Of a DNA stretch of 64,000 bases, positions 7,553 through 16,348 are shown piece after piece. The notes below the pieces were generated by a model. It had not been told where the DNA came from. It searched no databases and saw only the letters and a program-made list of their open reading frames with translations. The DNA comes from Deltaproteobacteria bacterium. GTDB lineage: Bacteria > Desulfobacterota > GWC2-55-46. The position numbers and the translations under genes are program-made. Each line of letters starts with the position of its first letter. The stretch's first letter is position 1. The DNA lies in NCBI GenBank assembly GCA_016234935.1, contig JACRNL010000003.1, forward strand, positions 111,409 through 175,408. The letters run 5' to 3'.

Positions 7553-9970
7553 ATGATGGAAAAGGAAAGGTTGGTCGTCATAGGAAACGGCATATCGGGG
7601 GCCGCCTGCGTTGAGGAGATTTTGAAGCTCGCCCCGCAGCGTTTCGCAATCACGGTCTTCGGGGCCGAGAGTCATGTCAATTACAACAGGGTGCTCCTGT
7701 CCCAGGTGCTCACCGGTGAAAAGACGCTCGGCGACATCACCGTCCACGGACGCCAGTGGTACGAGCAAAAGGGCGTAAAGCTTTTCACCGGATGCAGGGT
7801 AAGCGGGATAAGAAGGAAAAGCAGGATAGCCGTCGCGGAAAACGGCGAGGATGCGCGCTACTCAAAGCTCATCCTGGCCACCGGCGCGCAGTCGGTTGTC
7901 CCCAACATACCGGGCGCGGACAAAGAAGGCGTCGTGTCCTTCAGGGACATGGACGACTGCGAGAGGATACGGGCGCTTGTCCTGGCCCAGGGCGCGGGGA
8001 AGCGCAGGGCCGTTGTCATCGGCGGGGGGCTCATCGGCCTTGAGGCCGCCTACGCGCTTAAAAGCATCGGCGCGGAGGTATCCGTAGTGCATCTTATGCC
8101 GCATCTTATGGAAAGGCAGCTCGATCCGACCGCCGCCGGTTTTTTAAAGGAGGAGATCGAAAGGCTCGGCATAAACGTCCTTGTGGGCAAGGATACGGCC
8201 GAGGTGTCAGGCGACGGGAGGGTGGAAGGGCTCAGGTTCAAGGACGGCGGCGCTATCGAGGCCGACGTCGTGGTGATGGCCGTCGGCATAAGGCCGAACG
8301 TGGAGCTTGCAAGGGCGTCCGGGATTTACTGCGAAAAGGGCATAGTCGTGAGCGACACCATGCAGACGTACGATCCCGCGGTATACGCCGTGGGCGAATG
8401 CGTTCAGCACAGGGGGGCGACCTTCGGCCTTGTCGCGTCGGTATTCGAGCAGGCAAGGGTGCTTGCCAACCATCTCGCGGGGGACAGCAGGCTCGTCTTC
8501 AGGAACAGGCCCGCTTCGGTCAAACTGAAGGTGCCGGGCATAAACGTCTACTCGGCGGGAAGGACGGATGAGGCGAAAGACTGCGAGCCGATAGAATACA
8601 TGGACAGGGCAGCGAGGACGTACAAGAAGCTGCTTATAAAAAATGGCAGGATAGAGGGCATCATACTCTATGGAGACACGCTGGACGGCCCGGCTCTGTT
8701 TGCAAGTCTTTTGGAAGGAGAGGACGTCTCAGACCGGAGGGGCAGGCTGCTTGCCGGCAGCGCCATGCCCTCAAGGGGCGGCTCTGCGCCCGATGACATG
8801 CCTCTGGATGCGATAGTCTGCGGCTGTAACGGCGTCACCAAAGGGATGATAGTCGACGCCATAGAAAAAAAGGGGCTTTTCACGAGGGAGGACGTTAAAA
8901 GGGAGACAATGGCGTCGTCGTCCTGCGGGGGGTGCGCCGGAGCGGTAGACCGGATATTGGAGGCGTCGCTTGGCGGCGCGTTCCAGTCAGGCGCCGAGGC
9001 CGCGGCTCTGTGCGCCTGCACTAAATATACGCGCGACGACGTCATTAAGAATATAAGGGAGAGGGGGCTTGAATCCGTAAAAGACGTCATGGAGACGCTC
9101 GGGTGGGAGACGGTCGGCTGCGAGACGTGCAGGCCCGCGATAAACTACTACGTGTCCATGATATGGCCCGCCAAGGGCGAAGACGACGTGACGTCGCGCC
9201 TCATCAACGAGCGGGTTCATGCCAATATTCAGAACGACGGGCGCTTTTCCGTTGTGCCGCGCATGTACGGCGGCGTTGTCAGGGCGGACGAACTGAGGAG
9301 GCTTGCCGACGCGGCGGACAGATACGGCGTGCCGCTCATCAAAATAACCGGCGGGCAGAGGATAGGGCTTTTCGGCGTAAGGAGGGACGACCTGGCAAGC
9401 GTCTGGAAGGATGTCGGCATGCCTTCGGGCTACGCCTACGGCAAGGCCCTGCGCACGGTCAAGACCTGCGTCGGTTCCAACTTCTGCAGATACGGAACGC
9501 AGGACTCGCTCACGCTCGGCATCGAGCTTGAAAAGATGCTCGAAGGCCTGTGGATGCCCGCCAAGGTCAAGCTCGGCGTGAGCGGCTGTCCGCGCAGCTG
9601 CGCGGAACACGGCATAAAGGACGTGGGCATACTCGGCGTGGCGGGCGGGTTTGAGATATACGCGGGCGGATGCGGCGGCATTGAACTTAGCGGCGGTGAG
9701 ATACTTCGGAGGGTTAAAACTAAGGAAGAGGTCATGGAAACGGTCGCGGCGTTTTTGCAGTATTACAGGGAAGAGGCCCGCTACGGCGAAAGGACTTTCA
9801 GGTGGATAAGGCGCATGGGGATAAATGCCGTTAAAAAGGCCGTTGCCGATGACGCCCAAAGCAGGAATCTGCTCTGCCAGAGGCTTCATGAGGCGCTCAG
9901 TGGGAGAATGGACCCGTGGAAGACGAGGATAAACGAGCCTGCGGCCGCGGGCCGCGGGCCGCGGGATTGA
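7553..9970 (+). CDS. nirB: NAD(P)H nitrite reductase, large (siroheme) subunit
   Basis: 805 residues. Reduces nitrite to ammonium in the cytoplasm. Order: FAD/NAD(P) Rossmann domains (RLVVIGNGISGAACVEEI; VVIGGGLIGLEAAYAL), two BFD-like [2Fe-2S] modules (C423-x-C425 with SSCGGC; CACTKY with CETCRP), a ferredoxin-like half domain (GGQRIGLFGV), then the siroheme/[4Fe-4S] domain with C639-x5-C645 and C679-x3-C683. No nirD small subunit follows; the next gene is convergent. The position after the ammonium genes fits nitrite assimilation. There is an ATG pair at 7553 and 7556 behind GCGGGGGA. The C-terminus (AAAGRGPRD) comes from a GCGGGCC-rich tail. Confidence 0.94.
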   Translation: MMEKERLVVIGNGISGAACVEEILKLAPQRFAITVFGAESHVNYNRVLLSQVLTGEKTLGDITVHGRQWYEQKGVKLFTGCRVSGIRRKSRIAVAENGEDARYSKLILATGAQSVVPNIPGADKEGVVSFRDMDDCERIRALVLAQGAGKRRAVVIGGGLIGLEAAYALKSIGAEVSVVHLMPHLMERQLDPTAAGFLKEEIERLGINVLVGKDTAEVSGDGRVEGLRFKDGGAIEADVVVMAVGIRPNVELARASGIYCEKGIVVSDTMQTYDPAVYAVGECVQHRGATFGLVASVFEQARVLANHLAGDSRLVFRNRPASVKLKVPGINVYSAGRTDEAKDCEPIEYMDRAARTYKKLLIKNGRIEGIILYGDTLDGPALFASLLEGEDVSDRRGRLLAGSAMPSRGGSAPDDMPLDAIVCGCNGVTKGMIVDAIEKKGLFTREDVKRETMASSSCGGCAGAVDRILEASLGGAFQSGAEAAALCACTKYTRDDVIKNIRERGLESVKDVMETLGWETVGCETCRPAINYYVSMIWPAKGEDDVTSRLINERVHANIQNDGRFSVVPRMYGGVVRADELRRLADAADRYGVPLIKITGGQRIGLFGVRRDDLASVWKDVGMPSGYAYGKALRTVKTCVGSNFCRYGTQDSLTLGIELEKMLEGLWMPAKVKLGVSGCPRSCAEHGIKDVGILGVAGGFEIYAGGCGGIELSGGEILRRVKTKEEVMETVAAFLQYYREEARYGERTFRWIRRMGINAVKKAVADDAQSRNLLCQRLHEALSGRMDPWKTRINEPAAAGRGPRD

Positions 9971-9997
9971 GATTTAAAAGGCGGCGTGAGCAGGCTG

Positions 9998-10022
9998 CGG
10001 GCGGGGCTTTCTACGCCCGCCT
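9998..10022. terminator. hairpin between convergent genes
   Basis: GCGGGCG and CGCCCGC flank GGGCTTTCTA between the end of nirB and the stop of the convergent receiver gene. The 40-bp gap leaves little else to terminate either transcript. There is no strong U-tract. Confidence 0.35.
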
Positions 10023-10871
10023 GATGATCTCGCCCACGGTCTTTTTTATATCCTTTATCGACGCGGGCTTCATGAGGTTTTTAAGGTTGTTCTGTTTGAA
10101 AAATTTGACGCGGGACTCGTCGCAGCCGCCGGTGATGAAGACGAAGCGGTCCCGCAGGTAGGGGTGCTTGCGAACCGCCTGGTTGTAAAACTCTATGCCG
10201 TCTAGGACAGGCATGTCCACGTCGGTGATGACGGCCTCGAAGTGCCTGCCTTCGAGCTTTTCGAGGGCCTCGGCGCCGTTGCGGGCGTTTTCGACCCTGC
10301 CTTCCTGCGACAGCACGACGTTCATGATGTTGATCATGCCCTCTTCGTCGTCCACCACGAGGAGGTTTCTTTCCATCACGTCGGGAAGACTCGATATTTT
10401 TTCAAGCAGCCGCGAATATTCAGGGCGGGACTTTATGAACCATTCGATGTATTTCTTGTGCTGTTGGATGTTGGACGCGCTGGAGTAATAGACGTCAGGG
10501 AAGTCCCTGAGAACGCCGAGGACGCATAAAAAGGCGTCGTTGCATTCGGAGAATTCTATGGCGACAACGGCCTCGACAAGTTCATCTTTCGTAAGCTCTC
10601 CGCTATTAAGCTTTGTGCCGTAATAGAGGAACTCTTTTTCGATGCCGTGCCTGCTGTCGTCATCCAGCGTGATTAGCCCGGGTTCTTCTTTTTCGTTTTT
10701 TAGGAGGTCATACGCCCTGCGCACGACGTCGGCATGTATCTTTTCATCGTCGGCAAGGTGGCGGAGCATGGCGGCGAGACCCTTATCTTCGTTGAAAACG
10801 GCCGCGGCCTTAAGATAAAAGCCGTAAGACGCGTCTTCTATGCCGATAAGCCAATTTGTCAACTCATGCAT
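10011..10871 (-). CDS. ferritin-like domain fused to a receiver domain
   Basis: 286 residues. Residues 1-160 are a helical rubrerythrin/ferritin-like domain with E12, the ExxH pair E43/H46 (DDEKIHADVV), E106 and H138. The second ExxH is incomplete (I135-x2-H138), so the di-iron site may be altered. Residues 168-286 are a CheY-like receiver with D174/D175, phospho-acceptor D217 (AVITDVDMP), T247 and K268 (LMKPAS). This suggests a protein combining metal or redox sensing with phospho-relay, but neither activity is shown. AGGAG lies 7-8 bases before the ATG. It is the last gene of the minus-strand group that starts at ntrB, separated from thiE by 83 bp, so its own promoter is possible. Confidence 0.82.
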   Translation of the reverse strand: MHELTNWLIGIEDASYGFYLKAAAVFNEDKGLAAMLRHLADDEKIHADVVRRAYDLLKNEKEEPGLITLDDDSRHGIEKEFLYYGTKLNSGELTKDELVEAVVAIEFSECNDAFLCVLGVLRDFPDVYYSSASNIQQHKKYIEWFIKSRPEYSRLLEKISSLPDVMERNLLVVDDEEGMINIMNVVLSQEGRVENARNGAEALEKLEGRHFEAVITDVDMPVLDGIEFYNQAVRKHPYLRDRFVFITGGCDESRVKFFKQNNLKNLMKPASIKDIKKTVGEIIRRA

Positions 10872-10954
10872 CGCGCGTCTCCTGTGTCAATGACGTTATT
10901 TTAGCAGATTTATGCCGTTTTAACAAGGAGAACCCGTGGCGCTTCAGCCCTGCG

Positions 10955-11593
10955 TTACCTGTGGCCCATGCAGGCCTCTATTCTCGCGGCAATCTCCGCG
11001 GTCTTCCCTTTCATATCCGTTGCCGTAAGTATCCCGGAGACAATCGCCGCCGAGGCAGCCCCGTGACTGAAAATACCGGCGACGTTTTCCGCGGTTATCC
11101 CGCCGATGGCGACTATCGGCAAGGCGGACATTTTATGCAGTTCGCGAAGGCGTGAAAGCCCTTGAGGGCTATGCGCGTCCTTTTTGGTCTTTGTGGGGAA
11201 TATCGGGCCGAAGGATATGTAATCCGCGCCGCTTTTTTGGGCCTGGGCGGCCTCTGCGGGATTGTGCGTGGAGACGCCTATGATCGCGCCTTTGCCAAGG
11301 AGGGCGCGCGCGCCTGCAAGGGGGATGTCGTCCTGGCCCAGATGGACGCCGTCGGCCCGGCTCATCATGGCGACGTCAACCCTGTCGTTGACGATGAAGG
11401 TCACGCCGCTTTCAAGCGTTATCCCCCGAAGGAGTCTTGCCGCCGCGAGCATCCTGCCTGAGGGAAGTTCCTTTGCCCTGAGCTGCAGTATCCGCGCGTT
11501 GCCGGAGATTATGGCCCTGGCGGCCTGCCCGATGCCGTCAAACGGCACATACGTCGTGTCTATCACCGCGTAAAGCCCTCTGATGCCTGTCAT
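10955..11593 (-). CDS. thiE: thiamine phosphate synthase
   Basis: 212 residues, a TIM barrel joining HMP-PP and the thiazole phosphate to give thiamine phosphate. Visible motifs: ILQLRAKELPSGRML (QxR(x)K), FIVNDRVDVA, GVHLGQDDIP, IGVSTHNPAEAAQA, YISFGPIFPTKTKKDA, PIVAIGGITAENV. The start codon overlaps the stop of the upstream sigma-54 activator by ATGA (11590-11593), so the two are translationally coupled. Pairing a thiamine enzyme with a nitrogen-type regulator is odd; no other thiamine gene or TPP riboswitch is visible nearby. Confidence 0.95.
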   Translation of the reverse strand: MTGIRGLYAVIDTTYVPFDGIGQAARAIISGNARILQLRAKELPSGRMLAAARLLRGITLESGVTFIVNDRVDVAMMSRADGVHLGQDDIPLAGARALLGKGAIIGVSTHNPAEAAQAQKSGADYISFGPIFPTKTKKDAHSPQGLSRLRELHKMSALPIVAIGGITAENVAGIFSHGAASAAIVSGILTATDMKGKTAEIAARIEACMGHR

Positions 11594-13017
11594 TCCTTTA
11601 TCTTCGTCAGGTTGATCTTCAGAAGTTTTATCCTTTTTCTGAGCGTGTTCCTGTTTATGCCGAGCACCTCGGCGGCCTGCACCTGGTTGCCCCTGCTTTT
11701 TTCAAGGACGAGTTTTAAAAGCGGCCTTTCGAGGAACGGCATGATGAGGTCGTAGAGTTCCTGCTTGCCGGCCTGTTCCGTCCTGTCTATGAAGGGTTTG
11801 AGCTTTGCCGTGATGATGTCTTCGAGGGATTCGCGCCGTTGTCTCGACTCCGGCAGGTTAAGGTCCGCAGGGGTGAGGACAAGCCCGGGGCTTAAGAGGA
11901 TCGCTCTCCTGAGGCAGTTTTCAAGCTCCCTGACGTTGCCGGGCCAGTAATAAGACTCGATGGCCTCAAGGGCCTTTGGCGAGAGCGTCCTCGCGTCGGT
12001 CTTGAATTCGCGGCGGAATCTGTCAAGAAAATGGCTTGCGAGGAGGGGGACGTCGCCCTTCCTGAGACGCAGAGGAGGCAGTTCTATCGTCACGCCGTTA
12101 AGCCTGTAAAGGAGGTCTTCCCTGAATTTTTTCTCGATTACGGCCTTGTCGAGGTCCTGGTTGGTGGCCGCGATGATGCGCACGTCGACCCGTATCGGCT
12201 CCTTGCCGCCGACCCTGTAAAACTCCCTCTCCTGTATCACCCGTAAAAGCCGGGCCTGAAGGTCAAGCGCCATGTCGCCTATCTCGTCAAGGAAGATAGT
12301 GCCTTCGCCGGCAAGCTCGAACTTGCCTTTCTTTGCCTCTACCGCCCCGGTGAACGCGCCCTTTTCAAAGCCGAAAAGCTCGCTTTCCATTAAATCCCGC
12401 GGCACCGCGGCGGAGTTGACGGCTATGAACGGGCCGCTCTTTCTGGGGCTGTTGGCGTGGATGAGGCGCGCTAAAACTTCCTTGCCCGTGCCGCTTTCGC
12501 CGGTTATAAGCGTGGTCACGTCTTTTGGCGCGACCTTGCCGATGGTTTTGAATACGCCCTGCACTGCCTTGCTCTTGCCGATGAAGACGGTTTCGTCAGA
12601 GAGCTTTTCCGTCAGCCTTTCGGTAAGGCGTGAAACCTTTTCCCTGAGGCTTATGGTCTCAAGCGCCCGCTCGACGATTATGTCGAGCTCGCCCAAATCG
12701 AACGGCTTGGTTACGTAGTCGAATGCGCCCGCCTTCATGGCGGCCAGGGTGCTCTCCATGGTGGACTCCGCCGTCATGATGATAAACGCGGCGGGGCAGG
12801 ATGCCTCCGCGGCTTCTTTCAATACCGCAAGGCCGTCTTTGCCGGGCATGTTTATGTCTATGAGGGCAAGGGTAATGCCCGGCGTTTCAAGAAGGCGCGC
12901 GGCCTCCATGCCGTCCCCGGCCTTCAGGCATTCAATCTTTTTGTCGCTGAAAAAGCGTTCGAGCACCCACAGGATGCTCTCGTCGTCATCGGCTATCAAG
13001 ACCTTTGGAGCGGCCAT
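11590..13017 (-). CDS. ntrC: NtrC-family sigma-54 response regulator
   Basis: 475 residues. Receiver (D10, D11, phospho-acceptor D54, K104); AAA+ domain with Walker A GESGTGKE (173-180), the sigma-54 contact loop GAFTGA (220-225), Walker B FLDE (242-245) and an arginine-finger region; C-terminal Fis-type helix-turn-helix (NQVQAAEVLGINRNTLRKRIK). It would activate RpoN promoters such as those at 1035 and 2539. One-base overlap with ntrB upstream and four-base overlap with thiE downstream make a tight operon. The NtrC assignment over other members of the family rests on the NtrB partner and the nitrogen neighbourhood. Confidence 0.93.
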   Translation of the reverse strand: MAAPKVLIADDDESILWVLERFFSDKKIECLKAGDGMEAARLLETPGITLALIDINMPGKDGLAVLKEAAEASCPAAFIIMTAESTMESTLAAMKAGAFDYVTKPFDLGELDIIVERALETISLREKVSRLTERLTEKLSDETVFIGKSKAVQGVFKTIGKVAPKDVTTLITGESGTGKEVLARLIHANSPRKSGPFIAVNSAAVPRDLMESELFGFEKGAFTGAVEAKKGKFELAGEGTIFLDEIGDMALDLQARLLRVIQEREFYRVGGKEPIRVDVRIIAATNQDLDKAVIEKKFREDLLYRLNGVTIELPPLRLRKGDVPLLASHFLDRFRREFKTDARTLSPKALEAIESYYWPGNVRELENCLRRAILLSPGLVLTPADLNLPESRQRRESLEDIITAKLKPFIDRTEQAGKQELYDLIMPFLERPLLKLVLEKSRGNQVQAAEVLGINRNTLRKRIKLLKINLTKIKE

Positions 13018-14222
13018 TATCCCTGCGTCTCCTTTTCAGCGACCGGCACATAGACTATGACGGCCGTGCCTGCGCCCGGCGTCGAGTCTATCTTCAAATG
13101 CCCGCCGTGCTCTTTGATTATCTTAAGTGAAAGGGCAAGGCCGAGGCCGCTGCCCTTGGGCTTTGTCGTGAAAAACGGCGTGAATATCCGATCCATGTCG
13201 CCGCGGCCTATGCCGCTGCCGTTGTCGCGTATCTCAACCGCGGCCATCCCCCGCTTCAGGCCTGCGAGGGCAGGCTCGCGGGGGCAGGCCTCGATGAGAT
13301 GGAATTCGGTGATTATCCTCGTTACTATCTGTATCTGTCCATCCTTGCCGACGGCCTCTATCGCGTTTTTGATGAGGTTCAAAAAGACCTGCTTCAGCTG
13401 TCCCTCGTCGCCGAAGACCGGCGGCAGGCTGGGGTCGTAGTCGCGCTTCAGCGTATACGGAGTCCGGCCCCCTGAGGGAGTCCGGCTCCCTGCGGGAGTC
13501 CGGCCTTCCTGCGCGAGGAAGACGACCGCGTCGAGCGCCTGATGTATGTTGAACTCCTTTTTAACGAGCCGCGCAGGCCGCGCAAAGTCGAGCATCTCGT
13601 TCACGATGCGGTTCAGATGGTCCGCCTCGCGTATGATTATTCCGGTGTAGTCTGAGAGGCTCTCGTCTTTGATTTTTTTCGTGAGGAGCTGGGCAGCCCC
13701 GCGTATTCCGCTCAATGGATTTTTTATCTCATGCGCGAGGTTTGCCGCGAAGGTGCCGATGTAGGCCAGGCGTTCATTGCGGAGCGTCCCGGCTTCGAGG
13801 GATTTTATGCCGGAAAGGTCTTTTATCACAGCCACGGCCCCGCGCGCCGCGCCCCCGGCGTCGAATATCTGGCTCGTGGTGATGCCCACGGGAACAGGGC
13901 CGGAAAATCTCCGGTGGAGCTTTTCTTCATACTCGGCAAAGAGCTTGCCTTCGGAGAGGGTCTTTTCAAGCATCTCGATAAGACGCGCGTCCCGATTGAA
14001 AAAATCCTTGATGGGTCTGCCGAGGATAAGGGTGCGCGACAGCTCGGATATCTTTTCCGCTGACTGGTTAAAGACCGTCACGCGCATGGAAGCGTCAACG
14101 GCGATGACCCCTTCGCTAAGGCCCTCGATAAGGTCTTCGTAGGAGGCGCTTTCAGGCGGCTTGGCAGCCGCTGCGGGCGGCGCCGGGGCATGTCCCTTGG
14201 TGGATTTTTTTGATGTCGTCAT
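13017..14222 (-). CDS. ntrB: NtrB-type sensor histidine kinase with two repeat-derived inserts
   Basis: 401 residues, no membrane segment. A Pro/Ala-rich N-terminus, a PAS domain (about 28-135), HisKA with H164 in NLAHEIKNPLSGIRGA, and an HATPase with N-box NLIKNAIEA (282-290), DNGSGIG (333-339) and GSGLGLAL. It phosphorylates the adjacent regulator in response to nitrogen state, normally through PII. Two segments absent from ordinary NtrB are encoded by genome repeats: residues about 239-257 (RTPAGS-RTPSGG-RTP) and about 311-325 (ACPREPALAGLKRG). Both keep frame and sit in loops of the ATPase domain, so the protein may still work. The ATG at 14222 follows a GCCTATTATTTAGGC palindrome. Confidence 0.92.
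   Translation of the reverse strand: MTTSKKSTKGHAPAPPAAAAKPPESASYEDLIEGLSEGVIAVDASMRVTVFNQSAEKISELSRTLILGRPIKDFFNRDARLIEMLEKTLSEGKLFAEYEEKLHRRFSGPVPVGITTSQIFDAGGAARGAVAVIKDLSGIKSLEAGTLRNERLAYIGTFAANLAHEIKNPLSGIRGAAQLLTKKIKDESLSDYTGIIIREADHLNRIVNEMLDFARPARLVKKEFNIHQALDAVVFLAQEGRTPAGSRTPSGGRTPYTLKRDYDPSLPPVFGDEGQLKQVFLNLIKNAIEAVGKDGQIQIVTRIITEFHLIEACPREPALAGLKRGMAAVEIRDNGSGIGRGDMDRIFTPFFTTKPKGSGLGLALSLKIIKEHGGHLKIDSTPGAGTAVIVYVPVAEKETQG
13248..13290. repeat. family A palindromic repeat in frame within ntrB
   Basis: CCCCCGCTTCAGGCCTGCGA followed by GGGCAGGCTCGCGGGGGCAGG. On the coding strand it yields PREPALAGLKRG; nearly the same peptide (EPALARFKRG) arises from the copy in dnaX. Confidence 0.8.
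13461..13505. repeat. 18-nt tandem repeat in frame within ntrB
   Basis: Units AGTCCGGCCCCCTGAGGG (13461) and AGTCCGGCTCCCTGCGGG (13479) plus a half unit. The period of 18 gives six residues per unit on the minus strand (RTPAGS, RTPSGG). Confidence 0.85.
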
Positions 14223-14303
14223 TTCTGCCTAAATAATAGGCATCATAACAATATTCAAAGGGAAACGCAAGCACGGCAATTCTTTAAGGCTGACGCATGG
14301 CGC

Positions 14304-14756
14304 TTGACCATTTTGCTTATCCGTCGGATAATCCCGCCTGTGAAGCGGGAACTCGTCGCAGGATTGATAATCGTAAGGGGCAGGGCGTTGATGATGCACA
14401 ACGTGAAGCACGGGCTTCGCATCGAGCCGCCCGGCGGGAAGGTCCATGAAGGCGAGAAGTATGAAGACGCTCTCATTCGCGAGATACGCGAGGAGCTTGG
14501 CGCGGCAGCGGGCAACCTCAGGTTTCTCGGCGTTTACGAGACAGACTCGCCGGAGGGCGATTTTCCCGTGCATACTTTCTTATGCGATATCATCGAGGGC
14601 AAGCCGCGCAACGCCGAGCCGGAGAAGTTTTTACGTTTTGGCTGGCATTCATTCAAGGAACTGCTCCGTTTTAAAGAAGAAGGCGCTCTGGTGCCCAACA
14701 TCGCGAGGGCGCTTGAGGAGCTAAAGGGGCTTATGAAGCCGCAGGATAGCGCATGA
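14304..14756 (+). CDS. NUDIX hydrolase
   Basis: 150 residues. The Nudix box GGKVHEGEKYEDALIREI followed by REELGA fits GX5EX7REUXEEXGU and binds the catalytic metal for hydrolysis of a nucleoside diphosphate-X bond. The early strand ELVAGLIIVRGRALMMHN and GLRIEPPGGK suggest a MutT/8-oxo-dGTPase-like member; the substrate is unknown. The first in-frame start is TTG at 14304. A GTG at 14340 (VKRELVAGL) gives a more typical N-terminus, and neither has a strong ribosome site. The gene diverges from ntrB across about 80 bp. Confidence 0.88.
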   Translation: MTILLIRRIIPPVKRELVAGLIIVRGRALMMHNVKHGLRIEPPGGKVHEGEKYEDALIREIREELGAAAGNLRFLGVYETDSPEGDFPVHTFLCDIIEGKPRNAEPEKFLRFGWHSFKELLRFKEEGALVPNIARALEELKGLMKPQDSA

Positions 14757-14833
14757 GAGTCGTGGAAGTATATGTCATTCTACGCAAAAGACACTGGCGG
14801 GCATGACAGAATGGGAGTTTTTTCAGCAAACCG

Positions 14834-15106
14834 TCAGAGGGTCTTTATTCCATCGGTTTCTTCCGGTTTGTCGTAATCATAAAAAAGGAAGTAGACGACT
14901 ACCGCGGCGACGGTTATCAGCATGAATATGCCGTCGCTGAAGGCGTACCACGCGATGCCGGAAAGGAGCGCCGTGGTAAAGGCTGTCCAGTTTATCATTT
15001 TCAGCGTCTTTGCCGGGAACTTCTTTATGGCCTTGCCCGCCAAACGGTAGACTGCCATGAAAAGCAGGAATACGCCTATGAGTATTAAGAATTCCTTCAA
15101 GTCCAT
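14834..15106 (-). CDS. small membrane protein, unknown function
   Basis: 90 residues with about three hydrophobic helices (FLILIGVFLLFMAVYRL, WTAFTTALLSGIAWYAF, GIFMLITVAAVVVYFLFY) separated by a basic loop (GKAIKKFPAKTLK) and ending in an acidic tail. AAAGGA sits about 8 bases before the ATG. Not recognised. It is bracketed by a long inverted repeat (15170-15252) upstream and the nudix gene downstream on the other strand. Confidence 0.6.
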   Translation of the reverse strand: MDLKEFLILIGVFLLFMAVYRLAGKAIKKFPAKTLKMINWTAFTTALLSGIAWYAFSDGIFMLITVAAVVVYFLFYDYDKPEETDGIKTL

Positions 15107-15169
15107 TTGGTAATTTCCTTTTTTGCGCTTTGTTAAAGGCTTGATTTATCGTTCCAGCGCGGGAACGAT

Positions 15170-15252
15170 AACGTAGTGCGATACTTTAGTGTCGCTGTCT
15201 TGTCGTTAGTTTCGCTGTCTTGATGTAGCGAGACTAAAGTCTCGCGCTACGT
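15170..15252. repeat. inverted repeat overlapping the mtnA stop codon
   Basis: AACGTAGTGCGATACTTTAG pairs imperfectly with CTAAAGTCTCGCGCTACGTT, with internal GTTTCGCTGTCTTG-type direct repeats. Same family as 3629-3712. Its right edge supplies the TAG of mtnA (15247-15249). Confidence 0.75.
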
Positions 15253-16299
15253 TTTTTTAAAGAGCTTCCTGATGTTGCCGGCGTAAGGGGCGCGCACTAC
15301 CCCTTTTTCCGTTATTATCGCCGAAATGAGCCTTGCCGGTGTGACGTCAAAGGCCGGGTTTTTGACATTTATGCCCTTTGGCGCTATCCGTATGCCCTTC
15401 ATGTGCGTGACTTCGGTCTCGTCCCTTTCCTCTATCGGGATGAAGTCCCCGTGTTTTATCTTAACGTCTATCGTCGAGGTGGGCGCGGCCACGTAGAAGG
15501 GGATGCCGTGCTCCTTTGCGAGTATGGCCACCGAGTACGTGCCTATCTTGTTGGCCGTGTCCCCGTTTGCCGCTATCCTGTCGGCGCCTACGACCACGGA
15601 GTTTATAAAACCCTTTTTCATCATGTATCCGGCCATGTTGTCCGTGATGAGCGTGACGTCGATGTTGTCCTTCTTAAGTTCCCACGCGGTCAGGCGCGAG
15701 CCTTGCAGAAACGGCCTCGTCTCATCGGCAAAGACCTTTATATTTTTACCCGCTTCCACGGCGCCTCTGATCACGCCGAGGGCCGTGCCGTAGCCGGCCG
15801 TGGCGAGCGCCCCTGCGTTGCAGTGAGTAAGGACGGTGGAGTTGTCTTTAATGAGTTTCTGTCCGTGCCTTCCCATGGCGCGGTTTATTTCGATGTCTTC
15901 CCTGTGTATGCGCCGGGCCTCGTCAATCAGCCTTTTTTTAAGTTCCGCCACGCTGAGGCGGCTGTTTTCTTCAGCGGTTCTCGTCATCCTGTCTATGGCC
16001 CAGAAGAGGTTGACCGCCGTGGGACGCGTGGAGGCAAGGAGCTTTGCAATCCCGGCGAACTCTCTTTTAAAGGCCTTCATGTCGTCCGTTTTTATCTTTG
16101 ACGCGCCGATGGCGACGCCGAAGGCCCCGGCAACCCCTATGGCAGGCGCGCCGCGAACGACCATCTTCTTTATGGCCTCTGCAACGCCCTTGTAGTCGCG
16201 GTATGTGTTGTAGACCTCCTTTTCCGGCAGGAGCCTCTGGTCTATCATCACAACGTTGTTTTTTACCCATTCGATGGTCTTGATCGTGTTCATTTTCAT
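15247..16299 (-). CDS. mtnA: S-methyl-5-thioribose-1-phosphate isomerase
   Basis: 350 residues, the usual MtnA length. Converts methylthioribose-1-phosphate to methylthioribulose-1-phosphate in methionine salvage. It shows the N-terminal [17 protein letters not shown], the catalytic cysteine in [19 protein letters not shown], and the aspartate in [20 protein letters not shown]. These motifs separate it from the eIF2B regulatory relatives. GGGAGAAT precedes the ATG. The upstream enzyme mtnP is about 19 kb away on the other strand; no later salvage genes (mtnB, C, D) are in the window. The last codons run into a dispersed repeat. Confidence 0.95.
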   Translation of the reverse strand: MKMNTIKTIEWVKNNVVMIDQRLLPEKEVYNTYRDYKGVAEAIKKMVVRGAPAIGVAGAFGVAIGASKIKTDDMKAFKREFAGIAKLLASTRPTAVNLFWAIDRMTRTAEENSRLSVAELKKRLIDEARRIHREDIEINRAMGRHGQKLIKDNSTVLTHCNAGALATAGYGTALGVIRGAVEAGKNIKVFADETRPFLQGSRLTAWELKKDNIDVTLITDNMAGYMMKKGFINSVVVGADRIAANGDTANKIGTYSVAILAKEHGIPFYVAAPTSTIDVKIKHGDFIPIEERDETEVTHMKGIRIAPKGINVKNPAFDVTPARLISAIITEKGVVRAPYAGNIRKLFKKT

Positions 16300-16348
16300 A
16301 TTCTCCCGGTATTGTAAAATATTACGGATAGATGCGGTATGACGGATG

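Noticed and set aside
10955..11593. TPP riboswitch for thiE
   Set aside because: thiE is translationally coupled to the upstream regulator; no THI-box sequence was seen before it or before ntrB.
13461..13505. A frameshift or sequencing artefact in ntrB
   Set aside because: Both inserts keep frame and match repeats elsewhere in the window, so they are real repeat copies.
15403..16101. Long plus-strand ORF (232 codons) opposite mtnA
   Set aside because: Antisense frame of a well-conserved enzyme; composition artefact of GC-rich codons.
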